NCBI GenBank assembly: GCA_028565635.1
Contig: JAOXYB010053611.1
Span: 1-43,180 of the forward strand
From: Phoronis ovalis
Taxonomy: Eukaryota > Phoronida > Phoronidae
Length of the DNA: 43,180 bases
Reading direction: 5' to 3'
The notes below the pieces were generated by a model. It made no database searches. It saw only the letters and a program-made list of their open reading frames with translations, and was not told where the DNA came from. The position numbers were made by a program, and so were the translations under genes. This document shows, one piece after another, positions 1 through 11,221 of the stretch. Position 1 is the first letter of the stretch. The number at the start of each line of letters is the position of its first letter.

Positions 1-869
1 TATATGGTGCATGATATATCAACACTTGACTGTTTTACCCTAAATTAAGAGACCAAAAGAGACCGAGGTCATTACACATATGTCCGGTTCTTATGCGGGG
101 GTCCTAGTACGTATAACGAAACTTTGTAACAACTTTAATTTTAGTAGATATAAGTACAGTAAATAAAATTTGTTTTCCTCATTAGCAAGTTAAGAACGGC
201 AGTTTCCGTCGGACTTTCACCATATGGTAGATTTTTAACATGCCTAAGTCCATTCATTCATTCAAGTTTCTTACGGTGGTTTTGTCAATTAAACAACTTC
301 ATGCATATGCATGAAACACTCTGATTGGCAGAGGCTGGCAAAACTTGCTTATGTGCTTGTGACGTTTGGTTCACGCCTTACAAAAGAAATTTCCTGAACA
401 ATTCAATACACGAAAGCACAAACATGCATGAACTGTCAGGGCATAGAAATAAATACGACAGATTACTATTAAAATAGCACGCTGGCATGACGAATACAAT
501 TCATCTTTTAGGATCCATTCATCTAATCACTGGGCCTCGCTTCCAACGATTACATTAAATATTATTAAAAGTCTTAAAAGTAATAGTTTTAGAATAAAAT
601 TCCAAACAAAAGAAAATATTTTTATGTAGTGAACAAAACTATTGAAATCTTATTAACACAAATATATACGTTTGTCTGACTATAAAAAAATTATATTGCT
701 ATAAAAGGTATTGGTTTTCAAGTGTTACTATTTTTAGCGCCTGATGTCAACCTACTATACCCGGGGTGTCCACATTCTTTGTCTGTTTGCTTTATCTTCA
801 TGGGATTGGTAGAACTAATAAACGAATCGGAAGCTCTGACTAATTATTTTGTTGGCATGGTAGCAGAAG
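1..869. other. Intergenic, no gene recognised
   Basis: AT-rich sequence without a convincing open frame, splice-flanked exon or RNA gene on either strand. It lies upstream of the putative promoter of the small peptide gene and may hold regulatory DNA. I see nothing specific in it. Confidence 0.5.
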
Positions 870-870
870 G

Positions 871-878
871 TATAAAAT
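871..878 (+). promoter_or_regulatory. Possible TATA box of the secreted peptide gene
   Basis: TATAAAAT lies about 25-30 bases upstream of an initiator-like TCATT near 900. A good donor (A|GTAAGT at 1,110) follows, which would bound a short non-coding first exon. In an AT-rich genome this match could be chance. Confidence 0.3.
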
Positions 879-899
879 AAACCAACGAATAGTTTACTG

Positions 900-1109
900 T
901 CATTCTTACATTTAAAATTACTACAGAAGACAATAAATTTGAGTTTTATTCGCTCTATTAATAAGCGATTTTAAGTGACAAGTCATACAAGAAAGCAGCG
1001 TAGTATTTTTACTATACTTCTGTGTAAAAACTTTACACACTCGTTGGAGCTTACGGAGTTTTTTTGAGAGGAAAGGATTAGTGCCACATTCCAAAGATCT
1101 CAATAGACA
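900..1109 (+). other. Possible non-coding exon 1 of the secreted peptide gene
   Basis: The coding exon at 3,196 begins right after a strong acceptor, so at least one upstream non-coding exon must exist. The best candidate starts downstream of the TATA-like box and ends at the GTAAGT donor at 1,110. Both ends are inferred, not seen. Confidence 0.3.
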
Positions 1110-3195
1110 GTAAGTCTGATATTTTGTAAAGATTTTTTGTAGTGATGAGGTATAGAAGCTTGTGTTTAAAAAAAAATATATATATAACTGCAAAATTACA
1201 AGTACATCAAAAGAACAAGTCTACCACCGACCATAATGTTTGATAATTCATAATTTTACTTTTAAATTATTCTCAAATCATTTTAGAATATTATAATTTA
1301 GGCCTGAGTGCACTTGGTTTTGGCTGTAGGTAAATACTACAAGTTTAAATATAATACCCACTGCAATCTATCTCTATGACAAAATTTCCTCAATCGATAA
1401 CATAAAATTGGAAATGTGGTCAGGAAATTTGATTTCCTTGTTATGATATTTGAATACAACCAGTTGTAAGTGGTGTAAGGGTCATATATATCTTTACAAC
1501 GATGATTACTTTGAATTGAAGTTGTTTTATGATAAAGTACGGATTACTTTATAAGTTATCTTATCGTATAATAGATGATGACATAAAACAATTATGACGA
1601 ACACTACAACCAGAAGGATGCAATAAAGAGATTCTCATTCTTTGGAAGAAAGATACGTTACAAAGATTTCTTGGTATTCGGAAATTGTTATTTAATCAAT
1701 CATTATTTTATTTAAATTTATATTTTATTTTCAAAAAAATGCACATTCATAATTTTAATAATACGCCCTTTTCCCGGTTAATGCCACGTTATAGTTCTGC
1801 TCACTCTTCCTAAATAGTTTATTCATTTGATTATGTTTAATAGCGCATTATATGCTATTTTCATGATACCATTTATTTTCATTAACGTTCTCCATTATTG
1901 ATGATAATTTCGAATAAAACTGTATTTCGCTCATTCTTTAAGAAAACTATGGATATATAGTATACTAGTCCTATTTTTATAAACAAGGTAAGGTTATATC
2001 TAAAAAAAATTATATATAAGAATTATTTAAAATTGTTACTTGGTCAGTATTGCCGTAGGGAAAGAAAATCACTTGTGACAAAATCATTCCTGGGAACCCG
2101 TATTATACAGGCGGAAGTTAAAAGATTTTGAAAAATGTTAAATGATTTCCAATGTGTTATTTGCGAGTTTTGACCTTCGTTGTTGCATTATTTTATCACC
2201 TGTTAGAACTAAAAATAGATAGTGGAAAGTTATTTTTGGAAGCCAAGGTCTGGTATAAGCTATTCGATTTATCATAAGCATCACTATAACATTCTAAGGA
2301 TGTAATAAAAAAGAGTTGATAATTTAAAACCGAAAAGTTCATAACAATTAATGCATATAAAATACTAGTTGTATTCGGACCATAATATCAAAAAAGATAT
2401 AATTTTCCCATCAGTACCAAGGGTAATTGCTCGGGTTATAAGAACAATTTAGATGTGTTAATTAGTGCACAGCAATGAATAAGTAATCATGTTTGTCGAA
2501 AGCTAAAAAATGCAATACCATTCCCCACTAATACATTGTATTGGTTATAGGATTCACTACGCTAGGAATTCGAAAAAATCTTACATAATATTTCGCTTAA
2601 GCTATACTATTGATTGAAGTAAAATGACTTTAAACGTGAATTATAAAATATTGGAATAACAGTCATTGCTTACGTGCCCACTTACATGTATATCACGTAA
2701 CTTTATTTTCGTTGCATTAATCCCTGCGGAACGGAAAATGAGGCTCTTTAATACAATGAAATTAATGCGTGACTAGAATTAACCCATCAAACACCATACA
2801 GAAATATCAAGGGCATGTTGACAAGAGAATTAAAAAAAAACACAATTTGTAAGACTTATTAAGAATCCATTATCAAGTAAATGTTAGAAATAATTCAATG
2901 ATCAATTAAGCTAACTGCCTTGACTTGAGCTAATGACGATTTAAATAATGTTAACACTTGTATTGTCCTATTAATAGTAATTTGCTAAGTAAAGTAAGAG
3001 ATTTTATATTTATTTAATTACCTGTTATAGAAAATGTACATGGTCATAGAGAAACGTGGCGTTTTCTGCCGAAGTAGCAAATATATAACTATATACATAA
3101 CTGTTTCAAATTTAATTTGTATTATTGTTTTTACCAATGTCACGTTTGTATCTTTTCTTAAAACCATATTTATTTATTTTCGTTTGCTTTTTCAG
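1110..3195 (+). other. Putative first intron of the secreted peptide gene
   Basis: AT-rich, with scattered poly-A/T runs and no credible coding exon. It ends in a pyrimidine-rich tract and TTCAG at 3,191-3,195, a canonical acceptor. Confidence 0.4.
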
Positions 3196-3197
3196 AA

Positions 3198-3530
3198 ATG
3201 AATTCGACAACTTTAGGAACAATATGTGCGACGGTGGTGTTAGTGTTTTTAGCCGCAACATCAGCGCGCCCTACCGACCATTTAAAAAACGTAGTAACAA
3301 GACATAGAAGAGATTTTGAAAACTTTATGTTAGGCGACGATCCTATGAGAATAGACGTTAGATCGCCAGTTGTAGAAGGACCTGGAAATTGTGCCTTACA
3401 GGATCCCATTAATAGAAATAGACTAACGGTCTGTTTTAAGTGTGGAAAAAGAGCAAACTTAATAGAAGTATTTGAAAATTGCTGCAGTGGTGACGAATAT
3501 TTACAATTCTGTGAACTTTATATTCAGTGA
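3198..3530 (+). CDS. Secreted cysteine-rich peptide, neuropeptide/hormone-like precursor
   Basis: The product is 110 residues and secreted. Residues 1-23 form a signal peptide: a hydrophobic stretch ATVVLVFLAATSA follows a short polar start. A basic site RHRR at 35-38 looks like a proprotein-convertase cleavage site. The C-terminal part holds six cysteines (65, 79, 82, 95, 96, 105), spaced C-x13-C-x2-C-x12-CC-x8-C and followed by only five residues. I chose this start because the ATG sits two bases after a canonical acceptor (TTTTTCAG at 3,188-3,195) and leads straight into the signal peptide. The gene therefore has at least one upstream non-coding exon. Three stop codons stand in a row (TGA TAA TAG at 3,528-3,536). 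I do not recognise the family. The spacing resembles the CHH/ion-transport-peptide fold, and other cysteine-rich invertebrate prohormones are equally possible. GKR at 83-85 resembles an amidation/cleavage site but lies inside the cysteine core, so it may not be used. The nearby EGF genes are unrelated. Confidence 0.75.
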   Translation: MNSTTLGTICATVVLVFLAATSARPTDHLKNVVTRHRRDFENFMLGDDPMRIDVRSPVVEGPGNCALQDPINRNRLTVCFKCGKRANLIEVFENCCSGDEYLQFCELYIQ

Positions 3531-4202
3531 TAATAGTGGACATCCATTTAGTTTTTATTTATTTATTTTGGAGGAAGATTCTCATTAGAAGACGCAGTGT
3601 TCAGAGCCAAAGGAAAAACTTCAGCCCCTTGTTGGTGACCTATGTCAGGATTTGTTTTAAAACCTGATTTTTAAAGTCGTTGGTCATTGTAATACGTGTT
3701 ACCGTGCGAAATTACCAATGTCGGACATACTTCACTCTGGATTTTATAAAGTTATCAGTTGCCAGTTCCTAAAGAAACTGTGATTGAAATAAAATCTGCG
3801 AGTTTCGTGTCACCTAAACGACATCAAGCGGACGATCTATGCACTATAATATTACAATATTAAATCCAGGACTATAACGATCATATTTGAGGTTGTTTCA
3901 TGAGCAAACGCTAATGATATTTACGAACACTCAAGTTCATATCACTGATTGGACTAGAATAACTAGTCTAAAGACAGGGATGCTTTTATTGCACCCGCCA
4001 GAGAAAGAATGTAATTTTTTTTTAAATTGTGATATTCTCGTCAATCCAAAGAAACGAGATTCGAAGGATGTATACATTTATTAATTTATTTATTGAAAGA
4101 TAATTTATAAAAATGAAATATTTTGCATTTAAATATTGGTGTAAAATGTTATAATATTTATTATTGTTGGACTTATTTTGGTTCAAGAAGATGTAAAATA
4201 AA
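3531..4202 (+). other. Probable 3' UTR with AATAAA at 4,197-4,202
   Basis: After the triple stop there is no further exon-like frame. AATAAA occurs at 3,788 and again at 4,197-4,202. Either could be the polyadenylation signal of the peptide gene, which gives a 3' UTR of roughly 0.3 or 0.7 kb. Confidence 0.4.
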
Positions 4203-5635
4203 GAGAACATCTAGCATACGATTGTGTCACTGTTTCTTTGTATACTGTGAGTCTGGCAATGATGCATATTTACTGTTGTTAACAGTTAAAGAGTAACTTT
4301 ACCAAAACTTCATGAAAACTCAAACACAACAATTTATTATTTTTTTACAATCAGCATGGTCATGCATACTTAATATTATAACTGTGGTCACGACAGTTAC
4401 CTACCGATGTTTTCCAGATAGAGCTTAATCCTGACAAAGATGTAATTTAATTCAGTTATAAATTATGTTCATGACACTTACCTACCGATGTCTTCTAGAT
4501 AGGTAGCTTTTATCCTGACAAAAATCATACTTAACTCAGTTGGCAACCTAAGACCCACCTAGCTAGTGGTAATTTTGGAAATCACAAACAGGAGAATTAC
4601 GGCTTCAATCTATTCCAAAGAGTCTGATAAAATTTCGTTAGAAAATAGAACTCGGACTCGGAAACTGCTTCTTTTTCATTCCGTTCAAAATTTATATAAG
4701 CAAGTACACCAATGTAATGCAAAACCAAAAGATAATGTGAATGTATTATTACAACTTAATCAAAAATAGTCTAAGCAAACCGTATGATGCCAGAGAGAAG
4801 AAAAACGAATCGCATCCAATTAATTGTCGAAAATAAACCTACATCGACTAAAAACTAACTAATTGAACAACATAACAAAACTACATACAGGTCTGAACTT
4901 TTCATGCCTTATTGATTTTTTTTACCAATTTAACACATGAATAATCCCAAATAAAGGTTACGAATATCCCGAGCGCTACTGAACGTTATTCGCCGTACTT
5001 ACCACCAAAAAGTACAACCAATTCCATGATTCATTTTGTCAGAAAAAAAGAAACCTTAATAATATAGCATACTAGCATCCAATAAATTTTATTTTTTACC
5101 CATTGTCAACTTTTAACTACTAGAGGTTCCAGCAATGTTTGAATGAGAACTGTTTCTCTTTTCTCCTGTTTTCTAGTCCATCCAAGGTAGTATCTTTATT
5201 TTAAAGTGGGTTTAATTTCGCATAACATGAAAATTGCAGTTTGCAAATCTCATTTATAACACAATGTTGATGAGATTATTTCCAAGCTACCAAGCCACAC
5301 ATTTTATTTGTTTTTTTTTGCCAAATATTCAATCAAGCGTCCTAACACATGAATTTAGTTATATATGATTTTGACGAACTAGGCTATGTTCCTATCACAT
5401 TGAATGAGAAAATCAATTGCATCAGCATGCCAAATTAAAGCCCTATTTACAATATATCAATAAAGCGATGCTTCATGGATTTTGAATATCTCATTTTCCA
5501 ACTTGTTGGTATGGATCGATGACATTCGTGAAGTAATTAGGATTGGCTAATGCAATCAGTGATCGAATTTTGACAGAACTAGAATCCATAATCTACCCAA
5601 ACCAGATGACGTACATGTATCCGGCCAGTTACAAG
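4203..5635. other. Intergenic between the peptide gene and gene A
   Basis: No exon, RNA gene or intact transposon recognised. It contains the imperfect direct repeat at 4,388-4,541. Open frames here are short and lack splice or family support. Confidence 0.5.
4388..4541 (+). repeat. Imperfect direct repeat, two copies
   Basis: Copy 1 (about 4,388-4,457) and copy 2 (about 4,469-4,541) share TTACCTACCGATGT, ATCCTGACAAA and a terminal TCAGTT in the same order, with small indels. This is a local tandem duplication, diverged; no function is evident. Confidence 0.7.
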
Positions 5636-5643
5636 TATAAAAA
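5636..5643 (+). promoter_or_regulatory. Possible TATA box of gene A
   Basis: TATAAAAA lies 466 bases upstream of the probable 5' UTR acceptor of gene A. A GTAAGA donor at 5,755 could close a non-coding first exon of about 90 bases. Gene B has TATAAAT at 19,713, at a similar distance from its own acceptor. The evidence is weak, from position only. Confidence 0.25.
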
Positions 5644-6101
5644 CTGCGTTGCTTCAGATACGTGTATAATCAATGCTCAGTATGAGGGGCTTTGCATGTA
5701 TTGGTGTACTTAAAGTGTAATTTTTAAGTATATATATATATATATAATCAGATAGTAAGATTAAAAGTCATGTTCACTTTTTGTATAACCCGGACGAGCA
5801 TGTTACAACTATGACATATTTTCGCAGTGAATTTTTAAGCTCGATGAAGCATGTATTGCGCTTAGAAAGAATATCATTTGACATTTTGAGATCAATCCAT
5901 ATACGGAATTATACAAAGCAAAGTGTTGAAAAAGTGCTTTCTCGTTAATTTGTTGATTTCTGCTACAGACATAATGAAATGCTGAGATGGATAGCCCTAT
6001 TTTTTACAAAACCTGGACAAACAAATTGTTACAATGTATGCAATTATATCTCTCGTTAGGAAACAAATTCGCAATTTATCGGTTTTAACATTTGTTCTCA
6101 G

Positions 6102-6206
6102 CGAGTCAGATTTTTAGGTGGAGAAAGCATGAAAATACATTTGACAATTTGAGAACATTCAGTTGGAAATTTACTTGCTAGTTTTTTATGCTTGGTACAA
6201 AACAAT
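6102..6206 (+). other. Probable 5' UTR part of the first coding exon of gene A
   Basis: TTTGTTCTCAG|CGAGTCA at 6,091-6,108 matches TTGTTTCTAG|CGAGTCA at the same place in gene B (20,119-20,135). That suggests a conserved acceptor and a non-coding leader before the ATG at 6,207. Similarity between A and B also continues upstream, so this is suggestive, not proof. Confidence 0.4.
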
Positions 6207-9200
6207 ATGCATTTTTGTTGGAGAAAGTGCTTCATCGTTAATTTATTGGTTTCTACCATAGAAATAGTAAAGTGTGCCCATTTTAACGGGGCTACTATTT
6301 CATGGAAGGCTTCTACTACGACTCCTAACACGGTTAGTTTGTTTTATATTTATTTTTTAATATAAATCTATAAACTTTTACTCTGAAATATTCTTCTCAT
6401 AACACTATTAGCGTCTAGGAAAATAAAATCAATCTTTCCCGTAAAACGTCGTTTAGATCAAACAGGAAAAATTGATCTTAGTCTTGTACTGTAGGCTTAA
6501 AATATTATAAAAGACGAAAAATTCACAAACTGGCAGACTGAGAGCCATTGACGGTACTGTAACGGAAGAGTAAGATTACACACAATGAAGACAATTTTTT
6601 TTAAATATACGTTTAATCTTATCACATAATTTGACCAGCTGGTCTCATTTTCATTGCTTAAATACATTACAGTTTTAAAAAATTTGAAATATTTGATTAA
6701 ATTAAAGTAAAAACTTCACACAAAATTTCGTTTCATTCATACATCACAAGCTAGCCACGTCACAGTTCCGAAAACGGTACTTTAGTTATTATCGTATGCT
6801 AGGCAACATTTTTCTGGAAAGCTGGATGGGTAATTGGAAGAGGTCCATGTGGAGCTACCTGTGATGATACCAAATTAAACACGTGGGGCGTTGCTGACCC
6901 GGCAGATTACAATGGCGATTGGAAATGTTTCTCTGGATGCAGTGTTCCGAATGAGGTGGTTGACGATATGAGTTATTGGATTACGTCATACAATCTTAAT
7001 GAGAACTGGGAACAAGGAGAAGATTCGTTCACTAAGACTTTCGTTAGTGATACCAGTATCAATATTGCGTAAGTATCGCTCGAATATTGTAGTGGAAGTA
7101 TATTCATTGTTAAACCTACTTTTATATATAGTATAAGGTTTACAATAGTTTTGCTGGATAACATTTTATTCAACGGATTTTACCAGTGTAGTATATATGT
7201 CGTGCTTTTCGAATACATATTTAATCATTGGTCTTTTAATTATATAGTATTTTTTAATAATATATTTATAATGCAACAGTTTGAGGGACATTTTATTATT
7301 GGTGGAATCAAAATTAAATAGTCCTTTAAATAATCTACAATTTATGCCATAATGAGTGATACATTAAAAAAATACAGTATTTATTTTTTAAAACAGCAAT
7401 ATCACAACTGATATACATGTATAATGTGAGCATAAGGCAGGTAGAATGCAGCTATTGCACATGTAAATCGATCGTAAACAATGCGATGGGTACATACTAG
7501 TAGCATATAATCACATATTCAAGTACTATAGTCTGCTGGTTCATATTAAGCTAAAACGATTCTGAAAAGAATTATAAATATATAAATCATACAGATTCTC
7601 TACGATACCCAAATTATATATCTAGCTTCAGGGGCGGAAACTGGCGTAGCTTAAATAGTGTAAGTGCAACTACCTGGAATGTAGAAGCCAATTTAGATTT
7701 ACGAAGCAGAAGTGATACGGGATTCGCAAACAATAGTCCCACCACCATCAGTAAACCAGTATTCAGGTAAGAAATACAGTGACCCACACAGTATAAAAAA
7801 TACGTCATACTTTTTAATAGTAAATTGTTTTACGGTGTGAATACGTATAGGTTTAGTACACTAAATGGTATCCTTTCACTGTATAAATGTATTGCTTTAA
7901 AATTGACATTATTTTTTTAACAATTAGCAACCCGACATCCGCGGAGGTGTACTTTTAAAAACAATATTTCTAAAATATAGTTTTTAAAATAAAAGAAACT
8001 TTTAAAATAAGTATGGAATGAATAACGCTTCGGTATAAATTAAAGCTTCATGTTTTTATTTGAAGATATCAGCTCAGTTGTGATTCAGTTCTAAAGTTAC
8101 CATTAGTTGATCCTGATGGGGACCGAGTTAAATGTCGTTGGGCTGTTGGTAGTGAATGCGACAGTGTTTGCAATGCCCTGCCGGGAGCAATATTGGATGA
8201 GGTAATGTTATCGTAATATATAGCGGCATCTACTTTTGAAAAGTTATTAACATCTCCATCATCGTGATTGTCATTGTGATCGTCTTGCTCATTCACTGTT
8301 ACATGTGACCGCTGTCCCATTATGGTGAATGGATATACATGCATTATGAAAAAGCTGTATTAAATACTGCAGAGCAGTCCCCTCTTATGTCATGTGTAAT
8401 TGTTGACCTCTATTGCTTTATTTGACATGGGGATAACCAAAGTTGCGCTGGGAGCAACGTTAGTCAAGTTGCAACAAAATGTTTTTTAGAATTGGCAAAA
8501 TTCTTTGAGTATTACAGGATTTATGCGAGCTGACATTTTCAACGGATTCTAATTTGGGTTATGTATCTGGTGGTTGGTATGCAGTTGCCCTCTCCATTGA
8601 AGATTATCCGAAAGAGACTATTACAGTTGGAACAGATACGAAGACACCTAACGATGCTCTTAGTGTGGTACCATTGCAGGTAATTAATGACGTTAAATTG
8701 TTCCAAACGAACACTGGTTTAATATTTCTTTAAACTATAGTTTGGTATCTTCAAGAACAATTACTCAGTTCCACAATAAGTTTATTAATATTATGATGTT
8801 TTACAAAATTAACTGCAGAGCAAAGGCGTATAAACCAAGCTTTAGGCCGTATTGAAGCATCCTCATCATTGCTAGCGATCTATGATATTTGTTCTGTTAC
8901 GTGTTTCGAAGTACTTTAACTTAGTGTCAAAAGTAACAATATTGTAATCAGACTAGCGCCGGAGTGTTCTGTTTCCTAGTGTGCTGTTACGCCAGTAAAA
9001 TAGTGCAACATTAAAGCAAAGACATACCGAAGTGTTCTTGAAATGTTAATGCAGTTATTTTATATGTCTTTAGTTCCTGGTAACTTCCCCAAGCTTACCA
9101 GTGTCATGTAGTTCTAAGCCCGTATTCTTGGATCCAACACCGGCGGGAGATACGAAATATCAAATTTTGCCTGGGGAGACGATTATTCTGAAGATTTATG

Positions 9201-11221
9201 CCGTGAACCAAGTTGATCCTTCAATAGAGTAAGATTTAGATAGACGTACTAGGTCAGGTCATCCTCTATGTGCATGCCCCGCACTACTTTCGCACTTGTT
9301 CGGAAATTCATAACCAGATTCGAAAGTTTGCAAAGTTTTATTCATCTATGGTTAGAAAAAAAAATTCTGTGCCGAGTGGTACATTTAAGCTGCGAAATAT
9401 AGGAACTGTGTATTAATTATATAGGTTTTGCGTGACAATTGTTATGAAGTAAATGCACTGCAATGATAAAAACATGTATTATTTGTTATTTTGTATCAAT
9501 TATTTCAGAATCACGGCTTTTTCTGTATCTGCACCGACCGGTTTATTGCGAACAAGTATCCGGGACGACGATTTAGGACGATCCAATGTTAAATACATAG
9601 CAATGTACTTTACACCAACTGAAGATCAAAAAGGTGAAACTATTGTGTGTGTAATGGCAGAAGACTCCAACGGGTAAGACTCAGAGCAGAGGGTTAATTA
9701 AATTTTATGACAGTGACGCCGAAAAATAATTTATATTAAAGTTTAGACAAAATTTATAAGTTACAATATATTTCACTGAATGAAGTGTCAAATAAACATT
9801 TATTTTGATATATTATTTTTGTTTTTAGTTTTGCTAACTGCATATATTTTGGATTTAATATATTTTTGTTGTAATAAGTTTTTTTGTTTTCGTGTAATCT
9901 TCATTTTAAGTATGATATGAAATATGTAAATTCTAGGATTGAGGAGATGTAATGTTAAAAATAACTATAATTATATATTAATTCAAGCACAAGGGATTAA
10001 ATTCTGTTTGCACTACCTGCTAACTGAAAAGTTGCCAAAAATAGTTCAAATATAATTATAATAATATTATCATAAATGTAAATACTGATTTATTTTGTGA
10101 AATCGATTAAAACAAAATCGATGACAGATATCACACTTATGTGCAATTAGTGATCGATAAATAAATTTGAACAGGTACTTTTCGTTTAATCAGAACGAAT
10201 CTGTTCTGTATGATTGGCATTAAGTTACAATTATCAGTTGGTCATTTTCGTACTGAAATAACTCTAAATAAATAAATCTGGGAGAAAGAAGGATGTCCTG
10301 ATATACCATTACATACATCACACATTTCTGATTTTTGATTTGTATTCGATTAAGTTCATGTCTCAGCTCATAGCAACGTACAAAATATGTCTCAATAAAT
10401 AAATTTGGGAACCAAAAATGTGCCTTCTATGGATTGTAGGTAAAAAGCGTATTGGTTACTTTTCATACTTTAACCATTTAAAACATTGTTAGATACTTTT
10501 CATACTTTAACCATTTGAAACATTGTTAGCGACTGTCCCATAATAGATACGTACCAATATTGATTTTGCATCTATAGGCTTTTTCAAAATGGATATAAAA
10601 AATTCATTTTTTTTGTGAAAAAATGAAAATAGAAAAGTCAAAACAGCATCTAGAGATATTTGACTATGTGCAAATTTGATTTTTTTTTTGACATGTTTTT
10701 CGATAAAAAATGTTTTCGACTTGGATCTGATTTTACGTGTTAAAAGTGGATTGGCGGGTGAAGAGTTCTCTGCGTGAATTAAGTAGATTAACTTGGATTA
10801 GACCATTGCAACAGCTTACCTAAAGGCATAGAATAGGTGACCTCTTTTTGTAGCTTCAAATAGATACTTATACATACCACATCTATTGCATATATAGCTG
10901 GCGACTTATTGTCCCTTAATATAGTCGTATTAAGGTAGTGAGCTGTGCTGTTGCCCGACCGTTGCATTAGAAACGACAAGCAGTACATATTCAAACACCT
11001 CTATGTGCCGTTTTGATTTTTCTGATTCCTTTTTTTACAAAAAAAATTGAAAAAATGGATTGAGAAGCCAAGAATTCAATTTATATCCATTTTGAAAAAG
11101 CCTATAGTAATATTTTACATTACAGATAGTTTATAAAAATATCGAACATATATTATTTTGAAATTTCGTTCATTTTATAGGAAAAACAGCGAATATAGAT
11201 GTTACAAGCTTTTAGCATGGG
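6207..11221 (+). CDS. Gene A exons 1-8: signal peptide and conserved N-terminal ectodomain
   Basis: Exon 1 gives a signal peptide (hydrophobic core [13 protein letters not shown]) with likely cleavage after KCA, so the mature protein would begin [10 protein letters not shown]. Exons 2-8 add about 355 residues. Landmarks are [20 protein letters not shown] and MSYWITSYN in exon 2, [10 protein letters not shown] in exon 3, [13 protein letters not shown] and [12 protein letters not shown] in exon 4, [14 protein letters not shown] in exon 5, [15 protein letters not shown] in exon 6, [12 protein letters not shown] in exon 7 and [12 protein letters not shown] in exon 8. Twelve cysteines (4 in exon 2, 4 in exon 4, one each in exons 5, 6, 7 and 8) are all kept in genes B and C. 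I cannot name the domain. Similar HFxGG...GGWYAVAL stretches occur, as far as I recall, in uncharacterised invertebrate EGF proteins; that is memory, not a search. Confidence 0.85.

Noticed and set aside
8069-8344. Minus-strand frame of 91 codons with Asp/His-rich stretch
   Set aside because: Antisense of gene A exon 4 and its intron; the + strand exon has splice, phase and paralogue support.
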